DNA of 64,000 nt from Ascaphus truei (taxonomy: Eukaryota > Chordata > Amphibia > Anura > Ascaphidae). The stretch lies in NCBI GenBank assembly GCA_036426205.1, contig CM071570.1, positions 7,705,747 to 7,769,746 of the forward strand. The letters run 5' to 3'. How positions within the stretch are numbered: the stretch's first letter is position 1; each line of letters opens with the position of its first letter. Below are positions 1-11,005 of this stretch, piece after piece. A model generated the notes under the pieces. It searched no databases and was not told the DNA's origin. It saw nothing but the letters and a program-made list of their open reading frames with translations. The translations under genes were made by a program, and so were the position numbers.

Positions 1-1068
1 TTATATTTCTCTCCCTTCCTCTTTAACTTTGAAGACTATGATGCATCAGTGGCACTGAGCGCACACTCATTGTTAAAAGCTGCTGGATCTTTCTTTCATC
101 CATAGTGCGTTACTTGCTACTGTTGTTGCTTGGCTCGCTGGAACAAATATTCCTCTTTCCGCTGATGCTGCTCTTTTCCCAGAGCCACATAGAAGTCATC
201 CGCCTCATCCTCCCCATCATAAGAAGGCCTGAAGGGACACTGTTTCATGTTACCACGCTTTTATACGATAAACACATCTGGTACTGCTCCTTTCCGGGGC
301 CATTTAGGAATGCTCATTCCTAAAGGGACACTGTGTCTTAACTCCTTCCACAATAAACACATTCTATTGTCCATTCTTGCACTTTAAGATGTATTCTTCA
401 CTCTGACCTCGGGAGGCGCTATTGCATCAATAATGTTCTGTACATGCTATAACTTCACAGCTGGTGTGGCAGACTTTACTTGTAGGTGTCTCTGTAGCAG
501 TCTTACACCTGCTGAGCAGCCATTTTACAAACCCATGTGATTTTTGGGGGACTTTTTCAAACCCACAGCTATTTTAGAGTGCAAAATTCTCCACCAATTG
601 TGACAACTCGGCCATGTTGCAGGATATTTGCTGTCACATTAAGGACAGGAAGCATACAATGCTGTTAGCACGTTTATTCTTACCGGCATAAAACAAAGCA
701 ACTTTTAATGAATCACTGACAGTGTAACAAAGGCAGACTAAAATGACTATACTTTAGGCTCCTGAGGAATTTCCACCTCCTGTCACGCACCTCCTCTGGC
801 AGCTTGACTTGCTCCTGGCTAACCTTGTTCATGGCTGCAGAGTCCTGGAGCTCCCAGGTACACCCTTTTGGGCAGTCCCCAGAGCCTCTTGACCTGTCTC
901 TGCAGGTTGTGGAAGAGGTTGCAATGACAAGAACCCACTTTCTGCTTTTAAAGCCTTGCTCTGAAGTTAATTGCCCGTATCCTAGCACAACATATATCTA
1001 TGGAATGGTCTGCCTGCCTGCAGAGTGAGGGAGTTAACAATTCACTCACTCACAATAAATACATATAC

Positions 1069-1070
<2 letters not shown>
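1..1070. other. unassigned sequence
   Basis: I recognise no gene or element here. Short open frames are present but none has a recognisable motif. Two stretches about 90 bp apart, near 235 and 324, share the string gggacactgt followed by ataaacacat, which suggests an old local duplication. The segment at 780-930 is more GC-rich than its surroundings, but I can assign no exon or domain to it. Confidence 0.4.
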
Positions 1071-1075
<5 letters not shown>

Positions 1076-1105
<30 letters not shown>

Positions 1106-1152
1106 TATATATATATAATATATATATATATATATCATATATATATATCTAT
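1076..1152. repeat. (AT)n microsatellite
   Basis: A run of AT dinucleotides with a few interruptions lies directly beside the fold-back element that starts at 1,161. A second AT tract at 1,430-1,500 lies on the other side, so the fold-back is bracketed by AT tracts. Confidence 0.9.
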
Positions 1153-1160
1153 ACCACCAA

Positions 1161-1354
1161 TACCGGTTGAAGCATGACATCAAGGGAAAACACAGGTAAG
1201 TTGACCACAAGTTCTTTGTATTGAAATAGACACATAACCCACGTTTCGGTCCCCCAGTGGGACCGAAAAGTCGAGTTTTGTGTCTCTTTTTCATACAAAG
1301 AACTGTGATCAACTTACCTGTGTGCTTTCCCTTGATGTCGTGCTTCAACCGGTA
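1161..1354. mobile_element. fold-back (MITE-like) inverted repeat
   Basis: The left arm (1,161-1,221) is an imperfect reverse complement of the right arm (1,293-1,354): both carry accggttgaagc and aacttacctgtg in opposite orientations. The 71-bp loop holds a second hairpin at 1,245-1,267, made of ttcggtccc and gggaccgaa. No coding capacity is seen. The hairpin followed by GAAA resembles stem II of decayed hammerhead motifs elsewhere in the window, but no CUGANGA box is present, so I do not call it a ribozyme. It is flanked by AT tracts. Confidence 0.75.
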
Positions 1355-1427
1355 TCGTCTATAATTGTGTTATGGGATAAGCACCAAACTTTGTGTACTT
1401 TCAAGTGGAGTGCCAGATGTTTTTTGG

Positions 1428-1429
<2 letters not shown>

Positions 1430-1465
<36 letters not shown>

Positions 1466-1500
1466 CTATCAGTATTATATTATATATATATTATATATAA
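1430..1500. repeat. (AT)n microsatellite
   Basis: An AT dinucleotide tract with interruptions. It generates short artificial open frames of isoleucine and tyrosine. Confidence 0.85.
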
Positions 1501-1509
1501 AAAACAGAA

Positions 1510-3578
1510 CAAAAGAAGTGCCAGTTCTGTATAGCATAAAAATGTATGTAGAGTTAATTCAATAACCAGAGTAGTCAAAAGGACTAATGGTAAACTGGTG
1601 TGATTAAAAAGCAATCATATGTCAGATATTTGCAGGTTGCAGCAATAGGCAAGTGACATGTGTGAGGGGATAATTGAGCGAGGAAGCAAAATGTAGTGGG
1701 GAAAGATGGCAAACAGTAGGAATGATTAACAAATCAGTAGCAGTCCATATGGCTAATGTTAGCCCAGTGAAAAACAATAGTCACCGACTAGAGAATGTCC
1801 CTTCTCAGATAATATATCAGTGTTCTGTTGACAGACCTGTTGAAGCACGGGGTGTAACTCCTCGACGTGCGGTCCGGTTTCACTGGTGTTATATTTATGT
1901 TAAAAGAATCAGTTCCCTCCTGTAGCACAAGATGACTTCCCGCGTATCAAACCTCAGTTTGAGGTGAAGGCTTCCTGCGTGTCAGACCTCGCTAAGGCAC
2001 CGGATGTGTTGTTAAAACGGGTGCCTCTGTCCCCAATTGCTGAGCAACAAGTTGTACTGGTTGCTTCACACGGAGCGTGACCGCATCACTGCGTTGCTGC
2101 CCTGCTACGTCACGACGTCCAATGCGTTTTGTCACTCAGGGTGGCTTTCTCAACCTACACACCGCTCACTGTACACAGTAATGGGCAATAGTCCTATTAG
2201 CAAAATATGGCTAACCAAGCTTTTACCCATTGAGAAGCATTAAAAAAAAACACAATTAAATACAAATTACAATACAATAAAAGCAAACACTAGTCACTAA
2301 ATCCATTTATTGTCACTGTGGTTACTTGTGTCCTCAGTGGGAGCCCAGATATCCACATTGGCAATAAATGAGCACCGTATAGTCAATAATGTGTTTCTTA
2401 CCCTTGCCAGTATGAAGGCTCATCCTCCTCATCCAACTGCGGCACCAATCGCCTCACTTGACTCACGAAACAATGATCCTCACTTAACCCATGCAGCAAT
2501 GATCCTCACTCAGATTGACCTGGAACAATGATCCTCAGTTTGCATTTAAAAAAAAAAAACAGAAAAAACAATCCATGTCCGATGGCACAAAAATAAACAC
2601 AAAAAAAACCAATCAGGAAAATATAAATCCAAAAACCTGAAAAAAAATTCTGATGGTGCAAAAATAAATCAAGGTTGATGTGCATACAGTAAGTCCAGGC
2701 ACACACACTTTTTATGCTGCCCCCCCTGCCTGCTGTACTCTGCCGGTCACCCCTCCTCCTTACCTCGAGCTGCGACAAATGACGACGTGGGGTCGTGTGA
2801 CCCCGCAGCGTCATTTGACGTCATGTTACTGTGGCAACTGTGACATCACATGTCCCCACGGCGTCATTTGATGCCACGTTGCCATGGTCACGTGTCCAGA
2901 AGCCGGCTGAACCTCGGTAAGTAGAGGTTGCAGAGGCCTTGCGCAGACCCCCGGCATTTAATTTAAATGCATTGGGGAAGAGTGTGGGACCTCTGCAACT
3001 GTCTGCGCCCCCCAGACAAATCTCCCACCCCCTGGGGGGCGCAACCCCCAGTTTTCGCACCGCTGCCCTAATCTATTGGCCTCTGGGTAATTCCTGTATA
3101 ACGTTTGTGTCAATAGTTGTAACCAATAGTCAGATTTATGTTTCCCACTGCTGGGAAACACTGTCGGAAACTGACAAGGCATTCCCCGGCAGCAAGTATT
3201 AAAGCTGCAGTGGGTCCGAGAGGGAAGAATGGACACTGTGTGGCTACATGCAACTTGAGGGAACTCTGCATACATATGGATGTATTCTTTTGGGAAACAA
3301 AAAAAAAAAAACGTTACTAGTGTTATTGCAGTATGATTTTGCTATATATCAACAACATGTATTTAAAGCAGCAAGGTAGTTTCATTACATAATGTTGCAA
3401 AGTATATCATTTTCTAGGAAGGGCTATTATAAATAATATTATACTAATGATGTATACTTATTAATACTAGTTATACCTAAAAAAAATTTTTTATTTTTAT
3501 TTAAATTGTATCAATGAGGTATTAAACATGAGGGATGCAAAAATATGAGTCATATGCATAAAGTCATATAACAACCTT
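1510..3578. other. unassigned sequence with small hairpins
   Basis: No gene or known element is recognised. Visible structure includes a hairpin at about 2,775-2,818 with aaatgacg and cgtcattt arms around ggggtc/gacccc, followed by further gtcattt copies up to 2,875. Two short related stretches with caaaaataaa lie near 2,590 and 2,655. The CpG content at 2,740-3,060 is higher than around it, as in a young insertion, but no ends were found. Confidence 0.4.
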
Positions 3579-4144
3579 CATACATATGACACACATTTTA
3601 TGACCGTCTGTTTTAGTTTTTAGCATAGGAATTTTTGTTACAACAAACGTATGATAATGTATGTTAGTATACAGATGTAATGTAGAAAAAAATGGTAGAC
3701 AGCAAAAATCCAAAAGGAGTAAGCACCAATCAACTCACCAGATAGAAAAATAAAAAAGATTTATTAGTTACCTATCTAAAAAACAAAAAACATGAAATAC
3801 AAGACAAAAAAAGGTCTGCAGAGCCTGAAACGCGTGGGAGAAGTTTTTTTGTCTTGTATTTCATGTTTTTTGTTTTTTAGATAGGTTACCAATAAATCTT
3901 TTTTATTTTTCTATCTGGTGAGTTGATTGGTGCTAACTCCTTTTGGATTTTTGCTGTCTACCAATTTTTTCTACATTTCATGGTTTGCCAATTGGAAGTG
4001 ACACGCATCCGCAACGCGCGTATCGTGGACACACGTGATGCATCATGGGAGAATGCAGACGGAAGCCGGGTGTCCCCACGTGTAACAGGAGATCAACAGG
4101 AGCTTTCTTCCCGGACTGTCATACATATGACACACATTTTATGA
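3579..4144. mobile_element. fold-back insertion flanked by 25-bp direct repeats
   Basis: An identical 25-bp sequence beginning catacatatgacacac occurs at 3,579-3,603 and 4,120-4,144 and looks like a target-site duplication around a 516-bp insert. Inside are two long inverted arms, 3,680-3,812 and 3,843-3,976, joined by a 30-bp loop. The loop contains GAAACGCGT, the same string as the 3' core of the hammerhead-like motif at 30.1 kb, but no CUGANGA box lies upstream of it. I infer a non-autonomous element related to the hammerhead-bearing retroelements. The class is uncertain. Confidence 0.65.
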
Positions 4145-4638
4145 GATACTATCTTCGATTTGGCGCCAGCACTCAGGAGCTCCATGATACACACAGAGGA
4201 GTCCAGGTATTGATTATATCAAGGGGATGCAGAAGTGAGGACTGGGAACCACGCAACGGATCAGGGAAGTAGAGGTTTTGTTTATTTAAAGCTTCACTTA
4301 TCCTACCTAGTTCCCTAATATATGTCCATCTTTCCCCTCCGGTTTCCTCCAATATCTTCATCATACCATGACAAGATCTGTATATTTTACCACTTACCTG
4401 TCTGATGCTGCAGATGTTAATCCATATATTACCTTGATCATATTTTTATTGACATTATTTTGGGTATATTCAGACATGTTCTGATTATCTTCATTGATGC
4501 TGTTCTTTGGAGCTGTTAGTAGTTCTCATCTCTATCTATAGTATACAGATGTAGCATGCTTTACTGTGTCTGGCACGGGGCAAGCAGTGCGACAGTGACT
4601 GCAGCTGCCCTCGCACCAAGGGCATGAACCCCCTGTGG
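4145..4638. other. unassigned sequence
   Basis: No gene, repeat end or motif is recognised between the fold-back insertion and the left end of the giant inverted repeat P1. Confidence 0.4.
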
Positions 4639-4699
4639 CAATGTCGCCGCAGTCACATCCTCTGGAGCAGTGGCTTTCTGCTTTCTCTGCCGCAGCTCC

Positions 4700-6180
4700 A
4701 TAGACAGTGAGTCATGTTACATCTGTAGGCCACAGTATTTATCAGCATAGACTCAAACCATGTTGTCTTCTAATACATACAACCTAAGTGAAGATTTTTC
4801 AAAGTATCAATAATTTGCCCTTCATACTTTGCCATTGGATCAAACATCAGGGCATTATTTCAGTTGGTGCTTCACTTGTGTTTAAATCCCCACAGCCAGA
4901 GATGTAGTTAGGAGAGTAGAGGTCACAAAATTAAAGACAATTTGTGTGTTACTCAAGAATATTGACTAATGAAAAATTACCCCATAAGCAATTGATTTTC
5001 ATTTTATTTTTTTAGAAATATGTGCGTAATTTGCTGAACAGATCACTTATTAAAGCCAACCTTGAAGTTTAGCCCAGTTGATCCACATTAATGTCAATTT
5101 GCTCCCACAGCACATGCACTGCTTACAAGAATTCATCTAGCCTGTTTGACAATATAAATGTCCTTCATATGTCTCCCATTTTCTAAAAGTTTGATAAGGC
5201 TACTGTATGTACAGTAACCTTACTTTACAAGTTCGGACATAACATTGTTAGGTACTGTATATTTATATGCATATCTAAAAGTGTAAAAAACTGAAAGCGT
5301 ACAGAAAATGAAATAAGTATAAAAGTGCAATCAATCATAGGTATAATAAATGAATATCTCTGCCCAGTGATGCTGCTGCAAGATCCTTAACCACACACCA
5401 TGTTGCACGGTACAATAGACAAAGCCCCAAATGACCTTTGCACAAGGAATATAGAGAAGGGGAAGAAAAAGAATCAAATAGAAGAAAATTAATCAAATAT
5501 GGTGTAATATGTCAAATACATAACTCAGATATACTGTAAGTACAAATATACAGTAGGATAAAGTATTTGTCGTCTACATTTACATCCCAGGTTCAGAAAG
5601 AATGCTGCGACGAGCCCGGTGGAAACCTGGTGTTCTCTGGATTGGTAAGTACCGTATCTAGAAATATAATATGATTTATTGAGCTTTTTCCACACTATTC
5701 TTCATGTTATAATGGTGTCCTGTAAAAGGATGTCGGACCTTAATTCTAACGGTGTTTCCCCCCCAACTTATGTGCAGGAGTTCCCTTAGCGAGAACTGCT
5801 CGGTAACTTGTCTTACTAGGTCTTGTGATGAGTACAGTCATAATCTTTTCCCCTGATCCAATCTCCCATGTGCCTTAACAGACACGCTAAATTGTAGTTT
5901 CTTATATCGGGTTTATTTATTGCAATCCTATTTTTCTTATTATTCCAGAATAATTCAAGCATTCCTTTGCGTTGTTAGTTTATATCATTGTGTTTTAGGA
6001 GTAATGGTACTGTTTACATTGGGTTACAATATCCTCGCAAATGAGATCCTTTTGATCACACATCCCCTGCCGAAAAAGGATAGAGGGAACTTCATCCAAG
6101 ATCTCAGTTCATCCAGTAAATTTTTTATTATTGGTTTAATATTGTTGTCAAATAGTTGGGTCAAGTCTGCTTCTACCATT
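4700..6180. other. unassigned part of P1 left arm
   Basis: AT-rich sequence without recognisable coding motifs. It is mirrored at about 16,800-18,270. I see nothing beyond the arm match itself. Confidence 0.4.
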
Positions 6181-6201
6181 ATTGAAGTAATAATCCCCGA
6201 A

Positions 6202-6235
6202 GAACAGGGCATTACTGGCCAGTAATGCCCTGTTC
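6202..6235. repeat. 34-bp perfect palindrome
   Basis: Two 17-base halves (gaacagggcattactgg and its exact complement) meet with no loop. Beyond them, taatcccc on the left and ggggatta on the right extend the symmetry to about 60 bp. The P1 right arm has the same structure at 16,760-16,793 with one substitution. A perfect loopless palindrome of this length is unstable in cloning and could be the junction of two inverted transposon ends. That origin is inference. Confidence 0.85.
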
Positions 6236-7129
6236 TGAGGGGATTATTACTATTATAGGCTAAATGTAGACTTTTTTCAGAAATAATAGACACTTTTGTA
6301 TAGTTATATGGATTTTTTTATTAAAATAAAATGGTAAATACATGAATCGACCTCTATATACTGTAATGGGTTTCCCCCCCCCCCCCAATCGCAGATTATA
6401 CTGTGGAGGTGTAGGAACATACAATGTTACTCGAATGTGGTGCGTTACCTGTTGGCTCACAGGAGGGCTGAGCTTCCGCCACGGGGAACCTGGGGTATAA
6501 CCCAACACGATGGGTATTCACTTACACGATGCAGCGCCTCCACCTGCGATGGCTCCCACCCGAGGGGGAGTGGTTCCTCGCAGGACAATCAGTAATAATA
6601 ACTTACACAGTGGGGTATAATAACTAATGGCTTTACTAACTCACATATCACACATTACACAACATCATAACCTTATGCTATAACCGTATCACCTTCTGCC
6701 CAATGTCTGGTGTTCCCACCCAGTGTCCGATAATCCCCAATGTCCCGTACTCCTACGGAGATCGTTGGTGACTGCGCAGTCACTAAATTATCTGTTAGGC
6801 CTGTTGGTGCACTTATGTGGAAATACCTTCCGAGCACTCCGATGCTCGGGCCTGCCACACTCTTCTCAAAGGGTCAGACGTGCGATGCATCTGTCTGATC
6901 CTTTCCAGGTGATATTCTCCGTGGACCCCAACGTGGGTGCGAACTCCGTCACTGGAACCGCAGCATCCGCTGAGTCCCTCTCTAACGATACAGCAACGTG
7001 ACACACCCTGCACTATAGGCCGTCCCTATAGCACAGCATCCTTAAGTGGCTTAAGGGTCAACTCCTAGGGCATTCGGGGTTGCTTATCCTATATAGGTAG
7101 GTCTTTTACCCACCCTACTCATAATACGG

Positions 7130-7340
7130 GCCCTGGGCCATGGCTCCCCGGATTGGCTACCGCTATGAACCCCCCCAGTTGCCTCGTACTACGCGCAACG
7201 CTGCCCTGGGCAATGGCTCCCCGGATTGGTTACCGCTATGAACCCCCCCAGTTGCCTCGTCACTCGCAACACGGACCCTGGGCTATGGCTCCCCGGACTG
7301 GTTACCGCTATGAACCCCCCAGCTGTCTCGTGCCACTAAT
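7130..7340 (+). repeat. three-unit tandem repeat, about 75-bp period
   Basis: Three tandem copies contain ggctccccgga, ggttaccgctatgaaccc and ccccagttgcctcgt, with small differences between units. The same array appears in reverse complement at 15,663-15,868 in the P1 right arm. Confidence 0.85.
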
Positions 7341-7959
7341 TCACCTAAACGCCTGCCGCAACGCTCTGCAGACTAACCTCAGCCCCCTTTATCCCTGGCT
7401 ATTCCCCAGCTCTGACTACCATGAGTGACAGGGTCCCTCTCAGAGACTATCCCTGGCAACACTCACTAACCTGAGGGATAAGGGCTAACTTGGACCTTAG
7501 GGCCGCTGGCCTAGTCCAGGGAGTCCCCGGATCCTGCACCCTACCTCCTTCCTTGGGCTCCTGACTCTGACTTCACGTAGCTCCAGCCCGCCAAATGTAT
7601 CCACTTGCTCTCCTGGCAGTCCTGCAGCCCTATTGGCTCCTATGAGGCACCTGGTGCCTGTCTCGCTATGCTCCATGGGAATTGTAGTCCCATGGAGCCT
7701 AGAAACACATTGAGCCTGCGTGCGTACCTCTCCTGCGCATGCGGGAACATCTAAGGGCCGCCTCACTGTTTCCTGGGCTGTCCCTGCCTCCCTGGCTAGC
7801 CCTGCGCATGCGCGAGTCTTTAGGGGCCACCTCAACCTTTCCCTGCCTATTCTCGCGCTCGCGCGACTTCTCCTTGATTCCGGGACAGTCCCTGAGCATG
7901 CGAGCTCACTGCGCATGCGCGAGTCCCTCTCTAATGGCGACGCCCTCTCTGCCCACAGC

Positions 7960-8183
7960 ACTTCTACACACAACACAGCACCTCTACACACAACACAGAT
8001 CCTCTACACACAACACCTCTACACACAACACAGAACCTCTACACACACAAACTGCAGCTACACACACAAACTGCTGCTACACACACAAACTGCTGCTACA
8101 CACAAATACAACACAACAGCACAGCACACACACAGCTGCTGCTACACTCATAAACACTGCTACTGACACTGACACATACACTG

Positions 8184-8249
<66 letters not shown>

Positions 8250-8252
8250 CCA
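7960..8252 (+). repeat. CA-rich satellite and (CA)n microsatellite
   Basis: Units such as ctacacacaacacag and actgctgctacacacaaa grade into a pure CA tract at about 8,187-8,250. The mirror copy at 14,730-15,050 is GT-rich and irregular. Long open frames across this stretch are translations of the repeat and are not genes. Confidence 0.9.
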
Positions 8253-8525
8253 CACAACTCACAAACTACATCACAGCCCAAAACAACGCAGACAGACACT
8301 CACTTGCTTTGCAGACTCCCTCTACCCAGCCCACCAATTCAACTGAATCTTCTCAGTTCACGGAGCAAGGGGGAGGAGTCAACCCGTGGCTGATACTTTT
8401 TAACCAATCCCCTGCCCTGTCTCAGAGCTGTTCTTACATTTAGACCAATCCCCTTCCCTGTCTCAGCTCTTCTGAAAGCTGATTGGCTGAAAATAATCAC
8501 ATCAACACTTTGCAAGCAGCTAAAT

Positions 8526-8600
8526 TTCCGGGCATTACTGATTGGATAATGCCCGGAATTTTAACCAATCAGAGGGCAGGAATTTCAATAATGCCCGGAA
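8526..8600. repeat. hairpin cluster with taatgcccggaa boxes
   Basis: The 12-base arm ttccgggcatta (8,526-8,537) is the exact complement of taatgcccggaa (8,547-8,558), with a 9-base loop. A third copy, aatgcccggaa, follows at about 8,590. Mirrored near 14,403-14,480. The boxes resemble the arms of the palindrome at 6,202 (shared gcattact and taatgccc), so both may derive from the termini of one DNA-transposon family. That link is inference. Confidence 0.65.
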
Positions 8601-8654
8601 TTTGACTCCTAATCCCAGGTATCAGATTGGTTTTCTCGTAATTCTGAAGATGAT

Positions 8655-9840
8655 TTTGCTTTCATCTTTCAAGTTTTTTGGTTTTAAGACATAATGATCC
8701 AAATTGTGTCACACAGTAGTGTCTAGTATTTTGTTTATTGATCCTTCAGGTTCAGAGATGAATAGAAGGATATCATCCACACTCTTCAATTTTTTTCATA
8801 TGAAACTGTGCTAGGGGTTCTATTGTTTGTTTGTATAGCAGTGGGGACAAGGGGCACCCTTGTCTTCTCCCGAGAGGCAACCCGCTGCTATAGTTTTTTT
8901 CTATTGCTTTAGAATACATTGTTTCAGCATTTCGAAAAAGTTTTCATGAAACCTAAAGTTTTCCAGTGTGTAAAAAACATGATCCCAATATATGTTGTCA
9001 AACGCCTTTTCAGCATTAATGGATACCAACGCAGTTTTTTTAAGCTTATGGGTTTGTATCCATAGTATTAATGCGATCATGTTCTTGATATTTTTTACCG
9101 CTGATTTGCCCTTTGATAAATCCTGACTGGTCCACATGTATCAATGAGGATAGTATTTTGGCTATCCTATCTGCCATTATTTTTGTGAATATTTTAATAT
9201 CTTGATTAATTAAAGATGTTGAACGGTAAGATTGTGGCCTTAGTGTGTCTTTGCCTGGTTTGTGCATTATTTTGATGTAGGCCAGCTCTCCTATTTCCAT
9301 AATTTTTAAGGCTTCCTGGAATACTTTTTTAAAGAGGGACATTGAGTTTTCTTTTCAGTCATTTAGAATATTCCCCTGACATCTCATCTGGGCCTGGGAA
9401 TGTATAGCTTTTTTAGATTTTGTATTGTTTCCAAGGTTTCCATTAGGGTTACTGGGGAGTTTATAAATTCAAATTCTTCTTTTATTTTTGGAAACTGTTG
9501 ATTTTAAAGATGCTCTCCCTGGCTCCTGTGTTGGTATTTCCTTTTTTCTATAGTTCTTTGTAGTAGTCCCTGAATACTGCAATTTTTGTTCCTGGATCTG
9601 TTGTGATATTAACCACTACATCAAAAATCTGAGTTAGGGGTTTTAAGTTATTGAAGTTTTTCATAAGATTTCTTAGAAGTTTCCCCGTTTTGTTACCATA
9701 TTTAAAGAATTGTGTCTCTTTTATTGATTTCTTTTTTAGTTCCTTTTAATCTAGTCCAATTTCACAAGCTGATTTATTTTGCCAATACCAATCTTTAGTA
9801 GTTTTAGAGTTGTATAGTTTAAATAGTTTATATGGGGCCT
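8655..9840 (-). pseudogene. L1/Tx1-type LINE reverse transcriptase fragment
   Basis: Read on the minus strand, the fragment carries L1-clade reverse transcriptase blocks in the expected order. SLINQDIKIFTKIMADRIAK and DQSGFIKG lie at about 9,120-9,250, NAEKAFDNIYWDHVFYTLE at about 8,960-9,030, RQGCPLSPLLY at about 8,838-8,880, and the catalytic motif C region VDDILLF at about 8,761-8,783. Frames shift between blocks, so no intact protein is made. 5' and 3' parts of the ORF are missing. The copy is part of the P1 left arm and has a mirror at 13,195-14,400. L1 versus Tx1 subclade is not decided here. Confidence 0.85.
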
Positions 9841-10040
9841 ATTCACAAAGCAATGATAAGTGGTTTAATAGTCGATAAATATCCTTATTGCGCGATACTG
9901 CCTGCTTTGCTATTCACTAAACAGTGATAGTGCAGTATCGTGCTATAATGGCTTTTTCTCATTGTTCTTTTTATTGATTTTCTAACATTGCTGGTAAACA
10001 TAACAGATTTCAACACATCTTGTTTAAATTATACTTAAAA

Positions 10041-10042
<2 letters not shown>

Positions 10043-10105
<63 letters not shown>
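10043..10105. repeat. (AT)n microsatellite
   Basis: A pure AT tract of about 60 bp in the P1 left arm. The mirror tract at 12,930-12,990 is shorter and interrupted. Confidence 0.9.
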
Positions 10106-10108
<3 letters not shown>

Positions 10109-11005
10109 GAAACAAGAGAAAAGCCCTGATGAAATCCATCAATCGGAAGAAACACGTAAACGTAGGGCACGTGGTTTCAAGGAGCTACGTTTGGTGGAAT
10201 AGCTCGTGCGTCTGCTGCCAGGAGAGGGAGGATGTTCCCTGAGCCACACACAGCATCTAATGCTGGAACAACAGACTGTATACCTGAATTTCTGGAGGGA
10301 CATCTGACTGTGATGCACCGGTAGCAGTGAGGTCTGATGTACTGAAGTAAACATTCGGCGAGCAGCTACTTGTTGGCGCATGGGTTTACCCATACAATGC
10401 TTAATTTGCATTGACAAATTGTGAGTGTGCATTTGTCTTGTGATTTTTTATTAAAATTTTGTTACCAGATTATATAAACATGGATCGGGCGCTTTTTCTC
10501 TTGTTTCTCCAATAGAATTTGCTGGGAGGTTGCTGACCCCAAAGAAGAAGCAGCCCGGACGTTGTAATCTCCATACAAAATCATCAACTTTTTTTGTGGA
10601 AAACACATACAGTATATATTTTTTTAGTTAATTTTTTACACTTTTTTTGATTTTTCATTATTTATTTTTTAACATTTTCATTTTTTGGTTAATACATTTC
10701 ACCCAATCACATTATATTTTGATAATCATATTTTTCTGTGTTTTTTGCAATAATAGTTCATCATTCATCATTTTTTATTCAATATATTTTTTAACACACA
10801 ACAATTATACATATACAATTTTTTCATTTGTTATATTTTACACACACTCACCATCAATAGTTATGACCACCATCTGAGTTCCTATATATATTTTATAATA
10901 ATACATTTTTACAATTGTTTAATACAGTCATCTGTGCTAACATTTGTTGCGGTCTGTTTGTTGTCAGGAGTCTACTGTGGGGCTAGTACACACCCAGGCG
11001 CTGTC

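Larger units (their letters stand above)
6430..8460 (+). mobile_element. non-coding repeat family R, copy in P1 left arm
   Basis: This stretch holds cacaggagggctgag, then cctccacctgcgatggctcc, then a CpG-rich part with caaatgtatc, gcagccctattggct and gcatgcgc motifs. The same landmarks in the same order occur, more diverged, at 31,790-32,960 and in part at 46,520-46,660. A reverse-complement copy lies in the P1 right arm (about 14,560-16,560). No reliable protein is encoded; a 164-codon open frame at 7,497-7,991 (minus) has no recognisable domain and is broken in the mirror copy. CCAAT-type strings and CpG content would fit an LTR or promoter-bearing element. The class is unknown. Confidence 0.5.
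4639..11005 (+). repeat. giant inverted repeat P1, left arm
   Basis: This 6.4-kb arm is matched in reverse complement by 12,104-18,333. Landmarks that mirror each other include the segment at 4,741-4,800 with 18,181-18,230, the palindrome at 6,202 with 16,760, the three-unit minisatellite at 7,130 with 15,663, the CA tract at 8,187 with the GT tract near 14,760, the LINE fragment at 8,655 with 13,195, and the AT tract at 10,043 with 12,930. The differences are mostly one-base insertions and deletions, often in homopolymers, with few substitutions. Confidence 0.9.

Noticed and set aside
1245..1267. Hairpin followed by GAAA considered as a hammerhead
   Set aside because: No CUGANGA box or cleavage triplet on either strand.
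7497..7991. A 164-codon minus-strand frame in P1
   Set aside because: It is GC-rich with no domain, overlaps frames on the other strand and is not kept in the mirror arm.
7739..8443. A 234-codon frame running through the CA-rich stretch
   Set aside because: Most of it is a threonine-histidine run from the CA repeat, and the mirror copy breaks the frame.
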